From Metaphire vulgaris (lineage: Eukaryota > Annelida > Clitellata > Crassiclitellata > Megascolecidae): a stretch of DNA of 64,000 nt. Shown piece after piece: positions 28,315 to 39,942 of the stretch (positions are counted from its first letter, which is position 1; each line of letters begins with the position of its first letter). The stretch lies in NCBI GenBank assembly GCA_018105865.1, contig CM030861.1, forward strand, positions 13,087,137 through 13,151,136, read 5' to 3'. Position numbers and translations under genes: made by a program. The notes below the pieces were generated by a model. The model made no database searches, was not told the origin of the DNA, and was given only the letters and a program-made list of their open reading frames with translations.

Positions 28315-31300
28315 ATGGAAGATAATACAGACGATATTCAGATGAATATTGACTTATCTGTCGGAGCTTCGTTTCGAAAGGCGAAGAAGCAGAAATTAAC
28401 TAAACTGGAACGTGTACGTATTGTGTTGCAATGGGTCACTACTATTAACCGGTATGCGTGTAAATTTTCGTCCAACGATTCATTAAAGATGTTTCCGTTT
28501 CTTCGTATTATTTTCTAACTTTCATGCGCTATTTTACACGACCATATTAATAAAATGCAAAATTTAATCAGACCATGATGTGCTAGGAGCGATTTGGGAT
28601 TTCTTCATACGTTGCAGTACAATTTGACTATATACTTAAGACAGTCATGCTAATAAATAGTTGATATATTTGCTTCGGTTAGTTACTAAGCGTGAATGCT
28701 GAGAGTCTTTGATTTTTGCAGTTTGATTAGTTCTTGTGTTTGAAACCTTGCCAAGAGTTTGTATGCATGCTGATTATTTGTTTTCAGATAAAAAGGAAAA
28801 GGACTCAAAGCATAAAAGAAGCGAAGTTAACCGTTACACAGGGTGATGCGATTACAGAAAAAAATGCAGCAGGCAGGTCTGCAGGTGATGATCAAACAGA
28901 AGACAGATATGTAAATAGAGATAGAAAGGGGACCAAAAGGAAAATGAGCTTGAATGATAGCAGAGAAGCTGTGCCAAAGAAGATTAAACATTCTGCAATC
29001 TTTACCAGCAACCCTGTCATACCACATGTGAAACAGTGAGATTTCTGTTAATGCGTATATTTTTCTGAGTTTTCGCTTTGATTTTTCAGTTATTTTAATG
29101 ATTTTATGACCGTCACAAGGCTCTGCTCTTCTTGAATGTGAATATTAATTGGTCTTAGTAGAACAATATTCTTGAAATCACTTAATTAGACATAATATAT
29201 TTAATAGTCAAAATATACAATCTATCATACCTATAGCAATAGACTTCTGATATCTATGCAATCTCACAATTTAGAACTATGGTGAGACTAGACATGTATG
29301 CTTCAATTCCTTTTGAATGGAATTATTTTCTGATTTTGCAGTATTTCTGTGAATCCTGTCAAAGAGGCTGTTTTCTCTGCCAAGGATTTTAGTGAAGCCA
29401 GTCTTCATCCTTATATGGTGAGTTCAACACCTTTCTTATGATCTTTCGTCGTTTTTGGCAAAGGCGGATCTGCTGAGGGTACATGCCCCAGACCACCCAA
29501 AATATTTTGCTTGTTAATTCTTCATCATGGCAAAAAACCAAAGAGGTTTGAAAACCACAAATATATTTAAGCAAGTTTTGTCTTTTCATCCATTTCGATT
29601 ATTTAACGACGTGCACCAATACACTTGGAAGGGGCGGGCAAGGCAGAGGTGCAACCCCCAACTGAATTCTCATCATCCGCCCCTGATTTGCGGAATTCTT
29701 TTTTTTGGAATTGACAATCTGTACTAACAATGTCGTAGATTTCAAACCTGGAGAAAATGGGAATGACGAAGATGACGGCAGTTCAACAAGTGTCAATCCC
29801 AGTCATTCTGAGCGGAAAAGACGTCCTCGTCAAATCACAGACTGGGTCTGGTGAGCGAATTTCCTACTGGATGCAAAATAATCAGCGAAAACTATTTCAA
29901 ATTTAGACAAAATCCCACTCCACTGGCTTATTTCCTTATGTGTTTTGGTAACTGTGCAAAGAACAAAGGTTCCTATTGCACGTCTCTTTTCAATTTCAGT
30001 GTAGCACGGACAGGGTTATTTCTAGGATTGTGAATTTGGGCGGTGTTGGTAAAATTTGGGGTCTCAATAAGTGTGGAAAAAAGTCGTCCCACAAAAAAGT
30101 CTGAAAGTCTGGGAGGCAAAAAACCCTAAAAACATAATCAAATCTCAAAAGTCTGACAAGCAAAAAAGGTCATTAGAGAAATAAAGTTGGGGGGTGTTAC
30201 TTCTCGAATTGGGGGTGTTCGGGATTAGGAAATTTGGGGGTGTAGACCTCGAATTGGGGAGAGGGGATTTAGGGGTGTAAAAATATTCCTGAGCATGGAT
30301 AAATGTTGCCATTATTTTGTTTATTGATGTTGTTTATTACAATTTTTAGGTAAAACCTTGTCGTATGCTGTCCCGATAATAGAACGATTGCAGAATCACG
30401 AACCGAAGGTTGAAAGAAATCATGGGCCATATTGCTTGGTCATTGTTCCAACTCGAGAGGTTAGCACTTGTCTTTTGTTTATAAGCTTTGATTTTCTATG
30501 CATTGTTTTACTGTTTTTCACCCTCCAATCTGCAAAATATTGTGGTGTTTAAATAAAAAGTTGGTCTGGATTTTATCGTTTGTAATAGTTTATTTGCCCA
30601 TTGGAACATTGGTTTAAATGTTAACCCTTAGACCGGCAGATACTTTGTAACTGTATGCAATGTAACTGAGTATACTCGGTTCCTGGGGTTTAAGGGTTAA
30701 AATGAGTAATGAGTTTTTCAAATTTCTTTTTCAGCTCGTACTTCAGAGCTTGCAGACTCTGACAAGCCTTGTCAAGGTCAGTTGCAAGTAACCAGGTCTA
30801 ATTATTAACTTGATCTTATCTATTTGCATATTTTGATTGTATAAGCAATATGAGTTGTAAAAGTTATAACTAATTTTAATGATACTCAAAGGTTTATTTT
30901 GGGGGTATCTTAGAAAGTGAAATTGTAATTGAAAAGTGAAAAGCTAACTGGTTGTTGTAAATGTGAAAAAGTTTGATGGAATTGATTGTATTTATTGTTT
31001 ATTTCTTGTTATTTTTTTCTATGTCTACAGCCATTTATTCATATTGTTCCCGGTTGTTTGATGGGAGGAGAGAAGCGAAAATCAGAAAAGGCGAGGTATG
31101 GTTGGCAATCACCTTCAACACACAGGTCTTTTTCCATAAGTTTGCCTTGCAGAAACCTAAGACTTAACGAAATCATTAAGCTCTTGACGGCCGTTTCCAT
31201 GTAATAGCGTCGTCAAGTGGAGTTTCGGTCACGGTGGTGACCCATTATGAGATGCTGCTATGGAAACGGAGTCCCATCTGCTTTGAAGTAATTTTTGTTT

Positions 31301-34300
31301 TTGGTGAGTTTGTTGTTATGAAATCTTAATTTAAAATTGGGTTAAATTAATTTGTGAATGTGAGATTTTGCTGAATATTTTGTAGGTTAAGGCGTGGAAT
31401 CAACATTCTTGTTTCCACTCCGGGTCGTTTGGTCGATCATCTGGAAAACACGGGTTGCTTGAGCATAAAAAACGTGTCGTACCTGGTCATTGATGAAGCC
31501 GACAGGTAAGGCTGACATTTCTTTGGTCACGATCTTGACCTTGTGTCACTTTGTTTAGATACGTTAATTGTTACTATTATTGTCAATTATTAGGTTATAG
31601 TAAGCAAAATCTTGTGAATTTATATAGCGCCTTCAGAAGTAGTGCTGCTGTAGCTGCTGCTTATTCTAAGGCACTTGGTCTAAATTTGAAATAGCTGCGG
31701 CCAAAATGTGTGGGTCATTCAGTCTGGGTCATTATTATTATTACAGAATAAGATGTTTTGCAACTGGGTGATATATTGGGCAAAGTTATAATGATCTCCT
31801 GTGGTTTAACCAGTCCAAGATGTCTTCTCCAGTTATAACCCTGCCTCAGTAATAACTGTCTGGCTGGCTTCATGTTGTGCAACAAAGCTGCTAAGATCGG
31901 ATGATATGGATTATACACTTATTAGATATGCATTGTAGTGGATTTGATGCTGCAGTACATGTATACAGAACTAGAGATAGGCATGCTTAGTTGGTGATGA
32001 TGCATAATGATTGATGTACTTTTTTTAGGCTTTTGGACATGGGTTTTGCAAAGGATGTTCAACGCGTTATCCGAGCACTGGACGAGAACAGCCAACAGCC
32101 ACGCCAAACTGTCCTTCTTTCTGCCACTTTGACCGCCGGTCTGTCTGTTTTAAGGTTTCATTGATAGTACAAATGAGAGAATGACGTGATCCACCCGTAG
32201 GATTTTGAATTAAATAATCCAAACTTTTTCCAAACTGGACGGCGCAAACAGAAAAGCAATGCATCGTATCACAAAGCTTGTTGTATAACTAAGCTAATAA
32301 GGAAAAGTTTAGTGGTAAAATAATAGCACTAATACTTAGGACTATCTCTCTATCAAGTTTAGAAAAATCTTAGAAAATCCTCTTTGGAGATGTGTTCCTC
32401 TGGTACAGTTTCCGAGTTCTGTTAAAGTAATTTCATTGGTTTTGCCCGAATGAACTAAAGGAGAATTTTCTTAAAAGAAAGCACTTTGTGAAGATATCAA
32501 AGCAATTCTGACAGCAGAGGAGATCTTCAATACTGTGTTCTTGCATAAAATGCAACCTGAGTTTTTAGAGAAATCACAGGAATTTTTAAAAAGCAGAAAT
32601 AATTGTATTTAGTAAAATGATTATATTTTATATTTTATCTAGAGAATTCTTTTTCACTGACATGACCGATGTAATGTTTTAGAGGTTGAAAAATTGGCCG
32701 GCATGAGCCTTGATTGTCCTGTTCGCTTAGACATTACACAGCAAGAGGCAAGACACACAACCTTATCAGACAATGAATGTACTGCATTGTGCCGTGCGCT
32801 TTCAGCTTATTTTGGTTACATCCTCTTGGATTAAACTCAGGTTTTAAAGGTTCTCTTGAGTAATTTTCTCTTAAGATTAAAGATAGTCTCTTTTATGGTC
32901 CTAGGATATTTGCAATTGGATTTTATTTTTTGATCTAGGCATCGAAAAATCCAGCGGATGTTTTGACAGACGATAAGACCGTTGAAGAAAAGTTTGCAAC
33001 ACCGGAAAACCTGCGTCACAGCTTCGTGATCGTGCCGAGCAAGCTGCGTCTCGTAACGCTGGCCGCCTTTCTCTTGAGAAAATGCCGAGTAAGCGGTTTG
33101 ATGACAACACAATGCGACGGCAAACTGTTGTGAATGTGATTTTGCTGCAAGTGTCACCCATCAGATTGGCAATGTGCGTGGCTCATTCAATTCTCGGTTT
33201 AACCCTTCGATTCCAGCCACTCGTATAACCAAAGCCGAGATATCGGTCTTACAGGGCGATGGGGTTAAAGACTCACTTGTTTCGCATTGTTCATGTGATG
33301 TTTATTCAAGTGCTGTCATATGTATTCATGTTCATTTTGACCAGCACTATTCGGACGAATATGGACAGACTATTCGGAGCACTATTCGGCGCCGAAGAGA
33401 ATGTTTGGCAGTAGGGATGAAGTAGATATCAGTGTAATAAAATGAACTGTGAACAGAGATTAAATTATCTGTGGTAAAATGAACCAACTGTAATTTAAAA
33501 TACTCTGTGTTCACAGTTCATAAATGAACTAATTGCCTGAATTAAGAAGACATGCTAAAATGATATTGAAGCTTTGGAATAGCATAAGAATCTGTCGCAT
33601 GAGTTGAATTGTTTTGATGGTGATTTTATTTTGATGTTTTGTTATATTTGTTATATTTTTTCTGTTGTTTTTTGCCGTAGGAAAGTGCCTCTCCTTGCAA
33701 AATCATTGTATTCCTGTCGACTCAGGACTCCGTTGAATTTCACTCCGTCCTGTTCACCCGTTGTCTCGGCACAAATAAAGGAGAAAAAGTCAATGATTTG
33801 CAATTGTTCAAACTCTATGGAGATATGCCTCAAAAGGTCAACTGCAGAATGACCTTTGACCTTGCTATTGACCTTTACTATTTTAATTTATTTGCAGTGT
33901 CGTGGATTACATTCACATTCGGGTCGTATTGTATGATGTTGGATGGAATGGAAGTTAGCATGAATTGAATTTCTTGTATTAATATTTATTTATTGGGGAT
34001 AAAAATGTCTGCAAAACCAATAGGATTAAAGTTATTGAGGGAATGTATCGAGTGGTTTTAACGTAATGTAAATGTGGTTTTAACGTAATGTAAATGTGGT
34101 TTTGACGTACTGTAAATGTAAAGATGTTGTATTAATAAATTGCTAATTTTTTGTTTTCAGGAAAGGACCAAAATTTTTAATGATTTTCACAAAATCCGCA
34201 GCGGTGTCCTCCTATGTACGGTGAGCCAATTGCTTGGACTATAATATTTAGTAAAATGGCTTTCAATTTCTACTTAGTTGGCGACAAGTAATAAGCCGTT

Positions 34301-35457
34301 ACCTATTGATTTTATAAAGATGTTTCTGGCCTAAAGATCGTTGTGTGTGGTTAAAAATCTGTAGGACGTAGCAGCGCGTGGCCTTGACCTTCCGCATGTC
34401 GAGTGGATCATCCAGTACAACACTCCAGGTGCTCCTCGTGACTATATCCATCGCGTGGGAAGAACGGCCCGCATCGGGACCAAGGGCCATGCTCTGCTCT
34501 TCCTCAGTCCGGCCGAAGTGCGCTACCTAGAGACGATGTCCGAATATAACATCAGGTGAATGGACCAAAGCTATCCGATGCTTGTGTAAACTTTGAAGTG
34601 GGTTTAAATTGGGGCCATCCATATATTACGTACGTTAGAAGTCATATTCTCATACCACTCCCCCTGTTGCACAGCGTACATTTTTGGACCCTTTCCTTAT
34701 GCACACGTACAAATTGGCTCCTCTACTCCCACTCCCTGTTTTAAAAAGTGATCCATGTGTGTTTTAACGAGTGCAAGTATGTGAAAAATGGCACATATTT
34801 TCTATTAATAGAATGCTGCGATCTCTGGTCAGACCAGTGGATGCGTCGAAGCCGCTTTGAAAGGATTTGAATGTGTTGAGATTTTACCAGTTCAATGAGA
34901 AATAAAGTGGCAACTGATGTGTACTCTTCTGATGCTCTGCTTTTTTATTCTAGCATGCAGGAAATACAGATGAACGACATTTTGAAGACTTTGCTTACGT
35001 TAAGCAGACAGGAAAAGCTCAATGTTATTCACAAGGTAAAGACCTCTCCAGATCTGTGAACCTGCTTTTGAACTGCGGGACAAGTCTTGATACATTACCT
35101 TTCTGTAAATCTATTGACGTTCATTTGACATCTGCAGTCTTATGTTTTTTCATGATCTTGTTCATTATAAATTGTTTAACTTTATATTGAGTTAAATTAC
35201 AAATTATTTAATGATTTGGATGACTGAATTTGAATTATTATTATTAACGTGGTTCCAATGTTTTTGGTTGTCAAGGGCAACTTGCCGCAGACCGTTGAAG
35301 ATTGTGCTGCGTTCCTTCAGGCAAGATTCGAAGAGAATCTCAGCGAGAACAAAGAAATGAGGACACTGGCACGAAAAGGTCTCACACCCAACTGGAAATT
35401 ATTTGAGTTTTGAAGTAACTTGAAACACTGAAAGTGATTCAGACAAGCTTTGGCAGT

Positions 35458-35543
<86 letters not shown>

Positions 35544-36003
35544 GAGTAGGAGGAGGAGGAGGAGGCTAGTAGTACCGTTAGTAATAATAGTAGTAGTAGT
35601 AGCAGTAGTAGTAGCTTGTTTCTCATACAGGACAGATCCTACTGAAGCAAGGGTGACCAGCTTTATATAACAGAGGGGGCCATTAGAAATATTGATCAGC
35701 ATGAAGAGGGCCACGTGTTTTGTTGCCCATTGTACATTGTTAGTGTTTTCAGAAGTAGTGACAGTCACTGCAGTCACATAACGGTAGTAACTGGTAATTA
35801 TTTACCATTAAACAGCAGTTTAAAGTAAGTTACTATTTTACTAAATTAAGCACAGGAACTAACAATCTTACTCATGATTCAATATTTTATGCATAAATAT
35901 GAACAATAACATTTATTTAGAAGCTCCCCTATGGGCCGCCAATTAGCAGCCGGGGGGGCTGGTAGTTGGCCAACCCTGTACTGAACCATTTTAAACACAC
36001 AGT

Positions 36004-36056
<53 letters not shown>

Positions 36057-36624
36057 CAAGGAATTCAATTGATTAAAGCTTTGACTGTATTTTATAATTA
36101 TGGCATCTTCTTAACATTTGTTTGAACTTTTGATTTGCTGGTTAGGATGTTCTAGCTTTTGCATTTTCATCTCTGATTTAATTTCTGCTGATTTTTCTGC
36201 CTATTCTTTTGTTTAATCGCTTGTTTTTTCCCCCGTCAGCGTTTCAGTCATTTATCCGAGCGTACGCAACCTTTCCGTCGTCACTGAAACACGTCTTTCA
36301 CGTCAAGAATCTTCATCTTGGACACGTCGCCACGAGCTTCGCTCTCGTCGAACCGCCGAGCAAAATCTCCGAGTTGGTCGGCAAGTATGCAAGGCTTATG
36401 AAGACTGACAAGGGAAACCGCAGTTCAAAGGTCACAGGGTCAAGGTTCACCGGTGCGAAGAAGAAGAAGAAGAGCGACACCCAGCGGCAGTCATCGTTCA
36501 CCAGCCGTACACCCAGGAAGAAGTCAGTTGAACATTTGGTTCTGAGTTTCTGTTGAGGTCGATTTTATTGTTAATTCAATCAGCTTATTGTCATACTTGT
36601 TTATTTCTTTATTCATTGTAAAAC

Positions 36625-36665
<41 letters not shown>

Positions 36666-36875
36666 GTGGTCGACCGGCCAGTTTGTCAACTTGCCCGATG
36701 GAAAGTGGGCCCCACAGTAAGCATTATTAGCCCACAGTCTGTTTGCAGAGATAATGCTAAAGCAGGCCTGGCTGAACAAAATCGGGGAAGGGATAGGCCT
36801 ACCTGTGAGGATGGGTCCCCCTACTGCCTCCTGGCAACTAATATTTTCAGTCCCAGTCTGCCACTGATGATGATG

Positions 36876-36923
<48 letters not shown>

Positions 36924-37080
36924 TTATTTATTATTTATTATTACAGTATTATTATTTATAGTAAAACCTATTTGTAAGGAGAGAATTTTGAGTCTTCAAT
37001 TTGTGTTGTTGTTATTCAGTTTCAGTCAGATGTCAGAATTCGACAGTGGACTCGATTTTGGCACAAAACGAAAGAAATGA
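28315..37080 (+). CDS. DDX31: DEAD-box ATP-dependent RNA helicase, DDX31 type
   Basis: Predicted nucleolar RNA helicase for large-subunit ribosome assembly, orthologous to DDX31 and yeast Dbp7 by recognised sequence. Eighteen exons join in phase to 710 codons: 28315-28413, 28788-29035, 29342-29417, 29739-29850, 30350-30459, 30735-30776, 31031-31095, 31386-31505, 32029-32138, 32683-32747, 32939-33088, 33681-33836, 34161-34220, 34365-34555, 34954-35035, 35276-35378, 36240-36522 and 37020-37080. The N-terminal part is Lys-rich. Motifs: SQTGSGKT 174-181, PTREL near 212-216, STPGR 261-265, DEAD 287-290, SAT 322-324, ARGLD near 475-479 and HRVGRTAR 500-507. A C-terminal DUF4217-like region (about 563-660) and a basic tail follow, ending [11 protein letters not shown]...KRKK. 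Human DDX31 is about 850 aa, so this one is shorter, mainly at the ends. Intron 10 uses a GC donor; intron 9 has a weak GTCTGT donor. AATAAA follows at 37160. Confidence 0.95.
30011..30291 (+). mobile_element. hAT-like miniature element in the helicase gene
   Basis: Ends CAGGGTTATTTCTAGGA and GTAAAAATATTCCTG are inverted. Octamers AGCACGGA (30003-30010) and AGCATGGA (30292-30299) flank it with one mismatch. It lies in intron 4 of the DDX31-type gene. A relative in opposite orientation lies at 52135-52298. Confidence 0.85.
30621..30700 (+). mobile_element. 80-bp TTAA-bounded miniature element, diverged copy D
   Basis: It starts TTAACCCTTAGACCGG and ends GGGGTTTAAGGGTTAA, exactly 80 bp including both TTAA ends. 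Interior similarity to the other three 80-bp copies is partial (GTAACTG, TATACTCGG versus GAGTTACAGT, ATATCCG). It lies in intron 5 of the helicase gene. Confidence 0.65.
32748..32938 (+). other. GC-AG intron in the helicase gene
   Basis: The upstream exon must end at GAG (32745-32747) to stay in phase with the next exon at 32939 (ASKNPADVL). The intron there begins GCAAGA and ends ATCTAG. GCAAG matches the known GC-AG donor consensus. No GT at a suitable phase was found nearby. Confidence 0.75.
33443..33520 (+). repeat. Short inverted repeat in a helicase-gene intron
   Basis: TGAACTGTGAACAGAG at the left is mirrored by CTCTGTGTTCACAGTTCA at the right, separated by about 44 AT-rich bases. 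It could be a tiny foldback element or a transcribed hairpin. Confidence 0.6.
35455..35612 (+). repeat. Compound (AGC)n(AGT)n(AGG)n microsatellite
   Basis: About 10 AGC, then about 19 AGT, then several AGG units, and a further AGT patch, lie in intron 16 of the helicase gene. Confidence 0.95.
35648..35978 (+). mobile_element. hAT-like miniature element in helicase intron 16
   Basis: Left end CAAGGGTGACCAGC and right end GTTGGCCAACCCTG are imperfectly inverted. Octamers TACTGAAG (35640-35647) and TACTGAAC (35979-35986) flank it with one mismatch. It appears inserted into a SINE-like tail, since ACTGAACCATTTTAAA on its right resembles a tail also seen at 41.47 kb. Confidence 0.75.
36000..36056 (+). 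repeat. (ATT)n microsatellite
   Basis: About 17 ATT units in intron 16 of the helicase gene. Two shorter ATT arrays lie in the last intron (about 36629-36661 and 36875-36921). Confidence 0.95.
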
Positions 37081-37159
37081 CCAGCGGAGATCTATCTAAG
37101 AAACTGTCAGAATTACGCAAATCATTGGCAATCTGCAGTCTACTAACTGACTGGCGTCT

Positions 37160-37165
37160 AATAAA
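37160..37165 (+). terminator. Polyadenylation signal AATAAA of the helicase gene
   Basis: The canonical hexamer lies 80 bp after the TGA stop codon at 37078-37080 and before the end of the convergent gene at 37231. Confidence 0.6.
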
Positions 37166-37230
37166 TATAAATCTTTACAACGTACAGTAATCAATGCAGA
37201 ATGTAACGCGATTCTTTATCAAAGATGCAG

Positions 37231-37820
37231 CTAGCGTAACTCGTCGACACATTGACCCCCGATGGCGTAGGCGTTTCCTCCGGCCGGACCGGACTCAAGC
37301 GTCCGCCTCGATTCCCCGTCGCAGTAGGGGTACCGGACGCAGCAGTCGCGCTCCGACGAGCACGGGCTTCCGTACCAGCAGTCGACGCACACCTTGGCCG
37401 AGCGATCGCAGATGTTGTACCACAGACAACAGTCGTTGTCGCTGGTGCAAGGTTCGCGATAGCACATGCGGTCCGGAAGGCGTTTCCACAGAAACCGACT
37501 TCAAAATAATAACAACAATAATACAGTAGCAGCAGAACATACGAAATAGTAGTTGTAAAAGAAATGGTAAAACAAGTTATATATAATCATCATCATCATC
37601 ATAGTTGCTTTCTGCCAACTCATTAGCGTCAATAGCTAGACACAAAACTTTTCCATTTATCTTTTTCCGTTATTAATCTCATTCCATCTACGAAGTCTTC
37701 TTTGATGTTATCTATCCACCTTTTCCTGGGTCTTCCTCTTTTGCCTTCTTTGTATGTGTGTATATAGATCTATAATAGATAATGCAATGTATATAGGCCT
37801 ATATATAATAGATAATGCAA

Positions 37821-37891
<71 letters not shown>

Positions 37892-38969
37892 GTTATGAAG
37901 AACGCTTAAGTGTTGGTTTTGAGGGTCCATCCATATAATACGTATGCAATGATATGGGGGGGCGGCGGTTGGATTTAGGAGATTTTGCGTATGTCCGCCG
38001 TTGTCCGGTGTGTGCAACAGTGGGTGGGTGGCAATGGCGGCTCCACAGGGGGCCCGTGCCCCTATTGAGTGCCTGCCCCCTGTTGGGACCCTATACTTAA
38101 TACTACATACCTAACAACAAATGCTTGGTCCCATGATTAGAAGATGCCACCCCAACGCCTTCCCCACTTGCCAAATCCTGGAGCCGCCACTGGTGGGTGG
38201 GGGTTTGAAAATACATGTACAGCCTTTTTGCGTACGTAGGCCTACTGTATGGATGAGCCCTTACTGAATTAACTGACACTCACCTTCCGTGGCCCCAGTC
38301 TCTTTGAGAGCTGCAATAACATAAAACATAATACTCGTATTATAACTGAACACACCAGCATACCAGTAGTGTCCCCATGACATAGTGACATAAGGTCTAT
38401 GATCTTCAACTTCTTTTATAATTAACGGATAGGCGAGTAAGGCCTATATAGGGGGGTAACGCTCCCGCATTTTAAAATCCGGGATAACACCAATGATCCA
38501 GTCAGGGGCGTAGCCAGGAATTTGATTGGGGGAGTATGATGTGATTTGGGGGTATAAATCTTTAAAAGCTTTGAAAATCTTAAAAATCTCAACTTTTTTT
38601 TAAGGTAGTCTGATTTTTGGGGGGTATATGTACCGATATACTCCCCCCGTCGCTACGCCTCTGTTCTCTGGATACAGAGTCGATTACCTGTCTCCTGGAT
38701 CGATTCCAGTCAGTCCACTATCGTCTGCCTTTGCACCTTGATTCACCTTCGGCGACGGCGTGTTCTGCTTTGCGTTCGGGAGTGGCAAAGCGTTCAGCCG
38801 ATAACCGGAAGTATCGGTGCGTAGACTCGACGCCAACACTTCCGGTGCAGACGACGGCCACTTCCGGTGGGATTCGGCGGACGTTTCCGCCGACCAACTG
38901 CTACTGGCAGACGTCGAATTCGAAGGTTTCGTTTCGCAGGTACAGGTGCAGATACCGACGGCCGTTTGT
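37231..38969 (-). CDS. Secreted Cys-rich protein with two DCC modules (5' end missing)
   Basis: I do not recognise the family. Three exons join in phase 2: 38969-38688, 38310-38284 (27 bp) and 37498-37231, ending at TAG. The first exon encodes a Ser/Thr-rich segment (after AVGICTCTCETKP) without a start codon, so a signal-peptide exon must lie upstream. The tiny exon adds SQRDWGHG. The last exon starts RFLWKRLPDRMCYREPC and holds two similar Cys modules, PCTSDNDCCLWYNIC and PCSSERDCCVRYPYC, joined by CDRSAKVCVDCWYGS. The shared pattern is PC-x-S-[DE]-x-DCC-x2-Y-x2-C. Such DCC spacing is typical of small disulfide-knot folds in secreted peptides, growth-factor inhibitors and neuropeptide-like precursors; the dibasic KR before the Cys region would suit processing. 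The gene ends only 150 bp from the stop of the convergent helicase gene. Function unknown. Confidence 0.65.
37827..37888 (+). repeat. (TA)n microsatellite
   Basis: About 31 TA units lie between the second and third exons of the Cys-rich gene. Confidence 0.95.
38032..38192 (+). mobile_element. hAT-like miniature element of the GCGGCTCC family
   Basis: Left end CAATGGCGGCTCCAC and right end GGAGCCGCCACTG are inverted. The octamer GTGGGTGG precedes (38024-38031) and follows (38193-38200) it exactly. It lies in an intron of the Cys-rich gene and is a sibling of 11141-11327. Confidence 0.85.
38503..38663 (+). mobile_element. hAT-like miniature element (CAGGGGCGTAG family)
   Basis: It begins CAGGGGCGTAGCCAGGAATT and ends CGTCGCTACGCCTCTG, inverted ends shared with the element at 14360-15028, along with the internal phrase GATTTGGGGGTATAAATC. 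No target duplication is visible. It ends 25 bp downstream of the first recognised exon of the Cys-rich gene. Confidence 0.75.
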
Positions 38970-39123
38970 CTGAAAGACAGTACCACTGTACCAGTCGATG
39001 GTACTCATGGGGGGTACTCTACTACTTTGTAGGCCTACTCTGTATCGGATGAGGCAAGGAAATTAGTTTCTAAATGTTTGAATAAGTTCATCAACAGCTT
39101 CGATCGGCGATTATAGAGACACA

Positions 39124-39386
39124 CAGTGCCGGATTAAGCACCGTGGAGGCCCATAGGCAGTCAAACTTTTGGGGCCCCAGGGGCCAGGCCCCTAATGACT
39201 ACTAGAACGCCATTGAAGTGTGAAAATTATTGCATGACGTCAGCGTCGTCACGTGCCTTTCGCATTAGCGCTATTCTTAAGAATAAGTTAGTGAAAAATT
39301 TCTTTCGTCACTGTCTTGTGGGGCCCCTAAAAGTCGCGGGGCCCATAGGCAGTTGCCTACTCTGCCTAATGGGTAATCCGGCACTA
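39124..39386 (+). mobile_element. hAT-like miniature element (CAGTGCCGGATTA ends)
   Basis: Ends CAGTGCCGGATTAAGC and GGTAATCCGGCACTA are inverted. GAGACACA flanks it exactly at 39116-39123 and 39387-39394. The exact duplication suggests a young insertion. Confidence 0.9.
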
Positions 39387-39425
39387 GAGACACAGCACCG
39401 CTGAAGGGCAAGAAATTATACGAAT

Positions 39426-39716
39426 CAGTGGCGAGCCATGATTTCCGGAAGGGGGTTTGGATTTTGGTTTAGACCGCGACCAACTTTGGAAAAATGTTGA
39501 CAAGCAAAAAAGCGTCATCACCTCCACCTTTTTCCCGACAATCAGAAAAGATCATCGCCTCTTAAATACCGTTAAATTTTATTTTATAGCCAAGGGGTTT
39601 GACCCCCAAAGTCTCGCGTCAAAATATTAAAAATGCATAGAAACTCATTAAAATATTTTGTATTCGGCAGCAAGGGTGGGGGCTTAACTACCAAGACCTC
39701 CTTGGCTACGCCACTG
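39426..39716 (+). mobile_element. hAT-like miniature element (CAGTGGCG family)
   Basis: Ends CAGTGGCGAGCCATG and GGCTACGCCACTG are inverted. ATACGAAT flanks it exactly at 39418-39425 and 39717-39724. Confidence 0.9.
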
Positions 39717-39770
39717 ATACGAATTCTGGGTTTCTTACCTTTTTTCAGTGGTGATTCGTCTTCTATCTCT

Positions 39771-39832
39771 CCTCCTCCTCCTCCTCCTCCTCCTCCTCCT
39801 CCTCCTCCTCCTCCTCCTCCTCCTCCTCCTCT
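39771..39832 (+). repeat. (CTC)n microsatellite
   Basis: About 20 CTC units, giving a polypurine tract on the minus strand. Confidence 0.95.
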
Positions 39833-39942
39833 TGCTGTTTTCAGCATTTCGTGATCTGAAACCAAATCAGGCAGAATTAATTTAGAATTTTTGCGATAAG
39901 TTTTAGGCCAAAATTTCTGCCGGAACGGATAATATTGCCAAT

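Noticed and set aside
29461..29682. Possible further hAT-like element in a helicase intron (GGCGGATCTG to CATCCGCCCCTG)
   Set aside because: Ends are only weakly inverted and the flanking octamers do not match.
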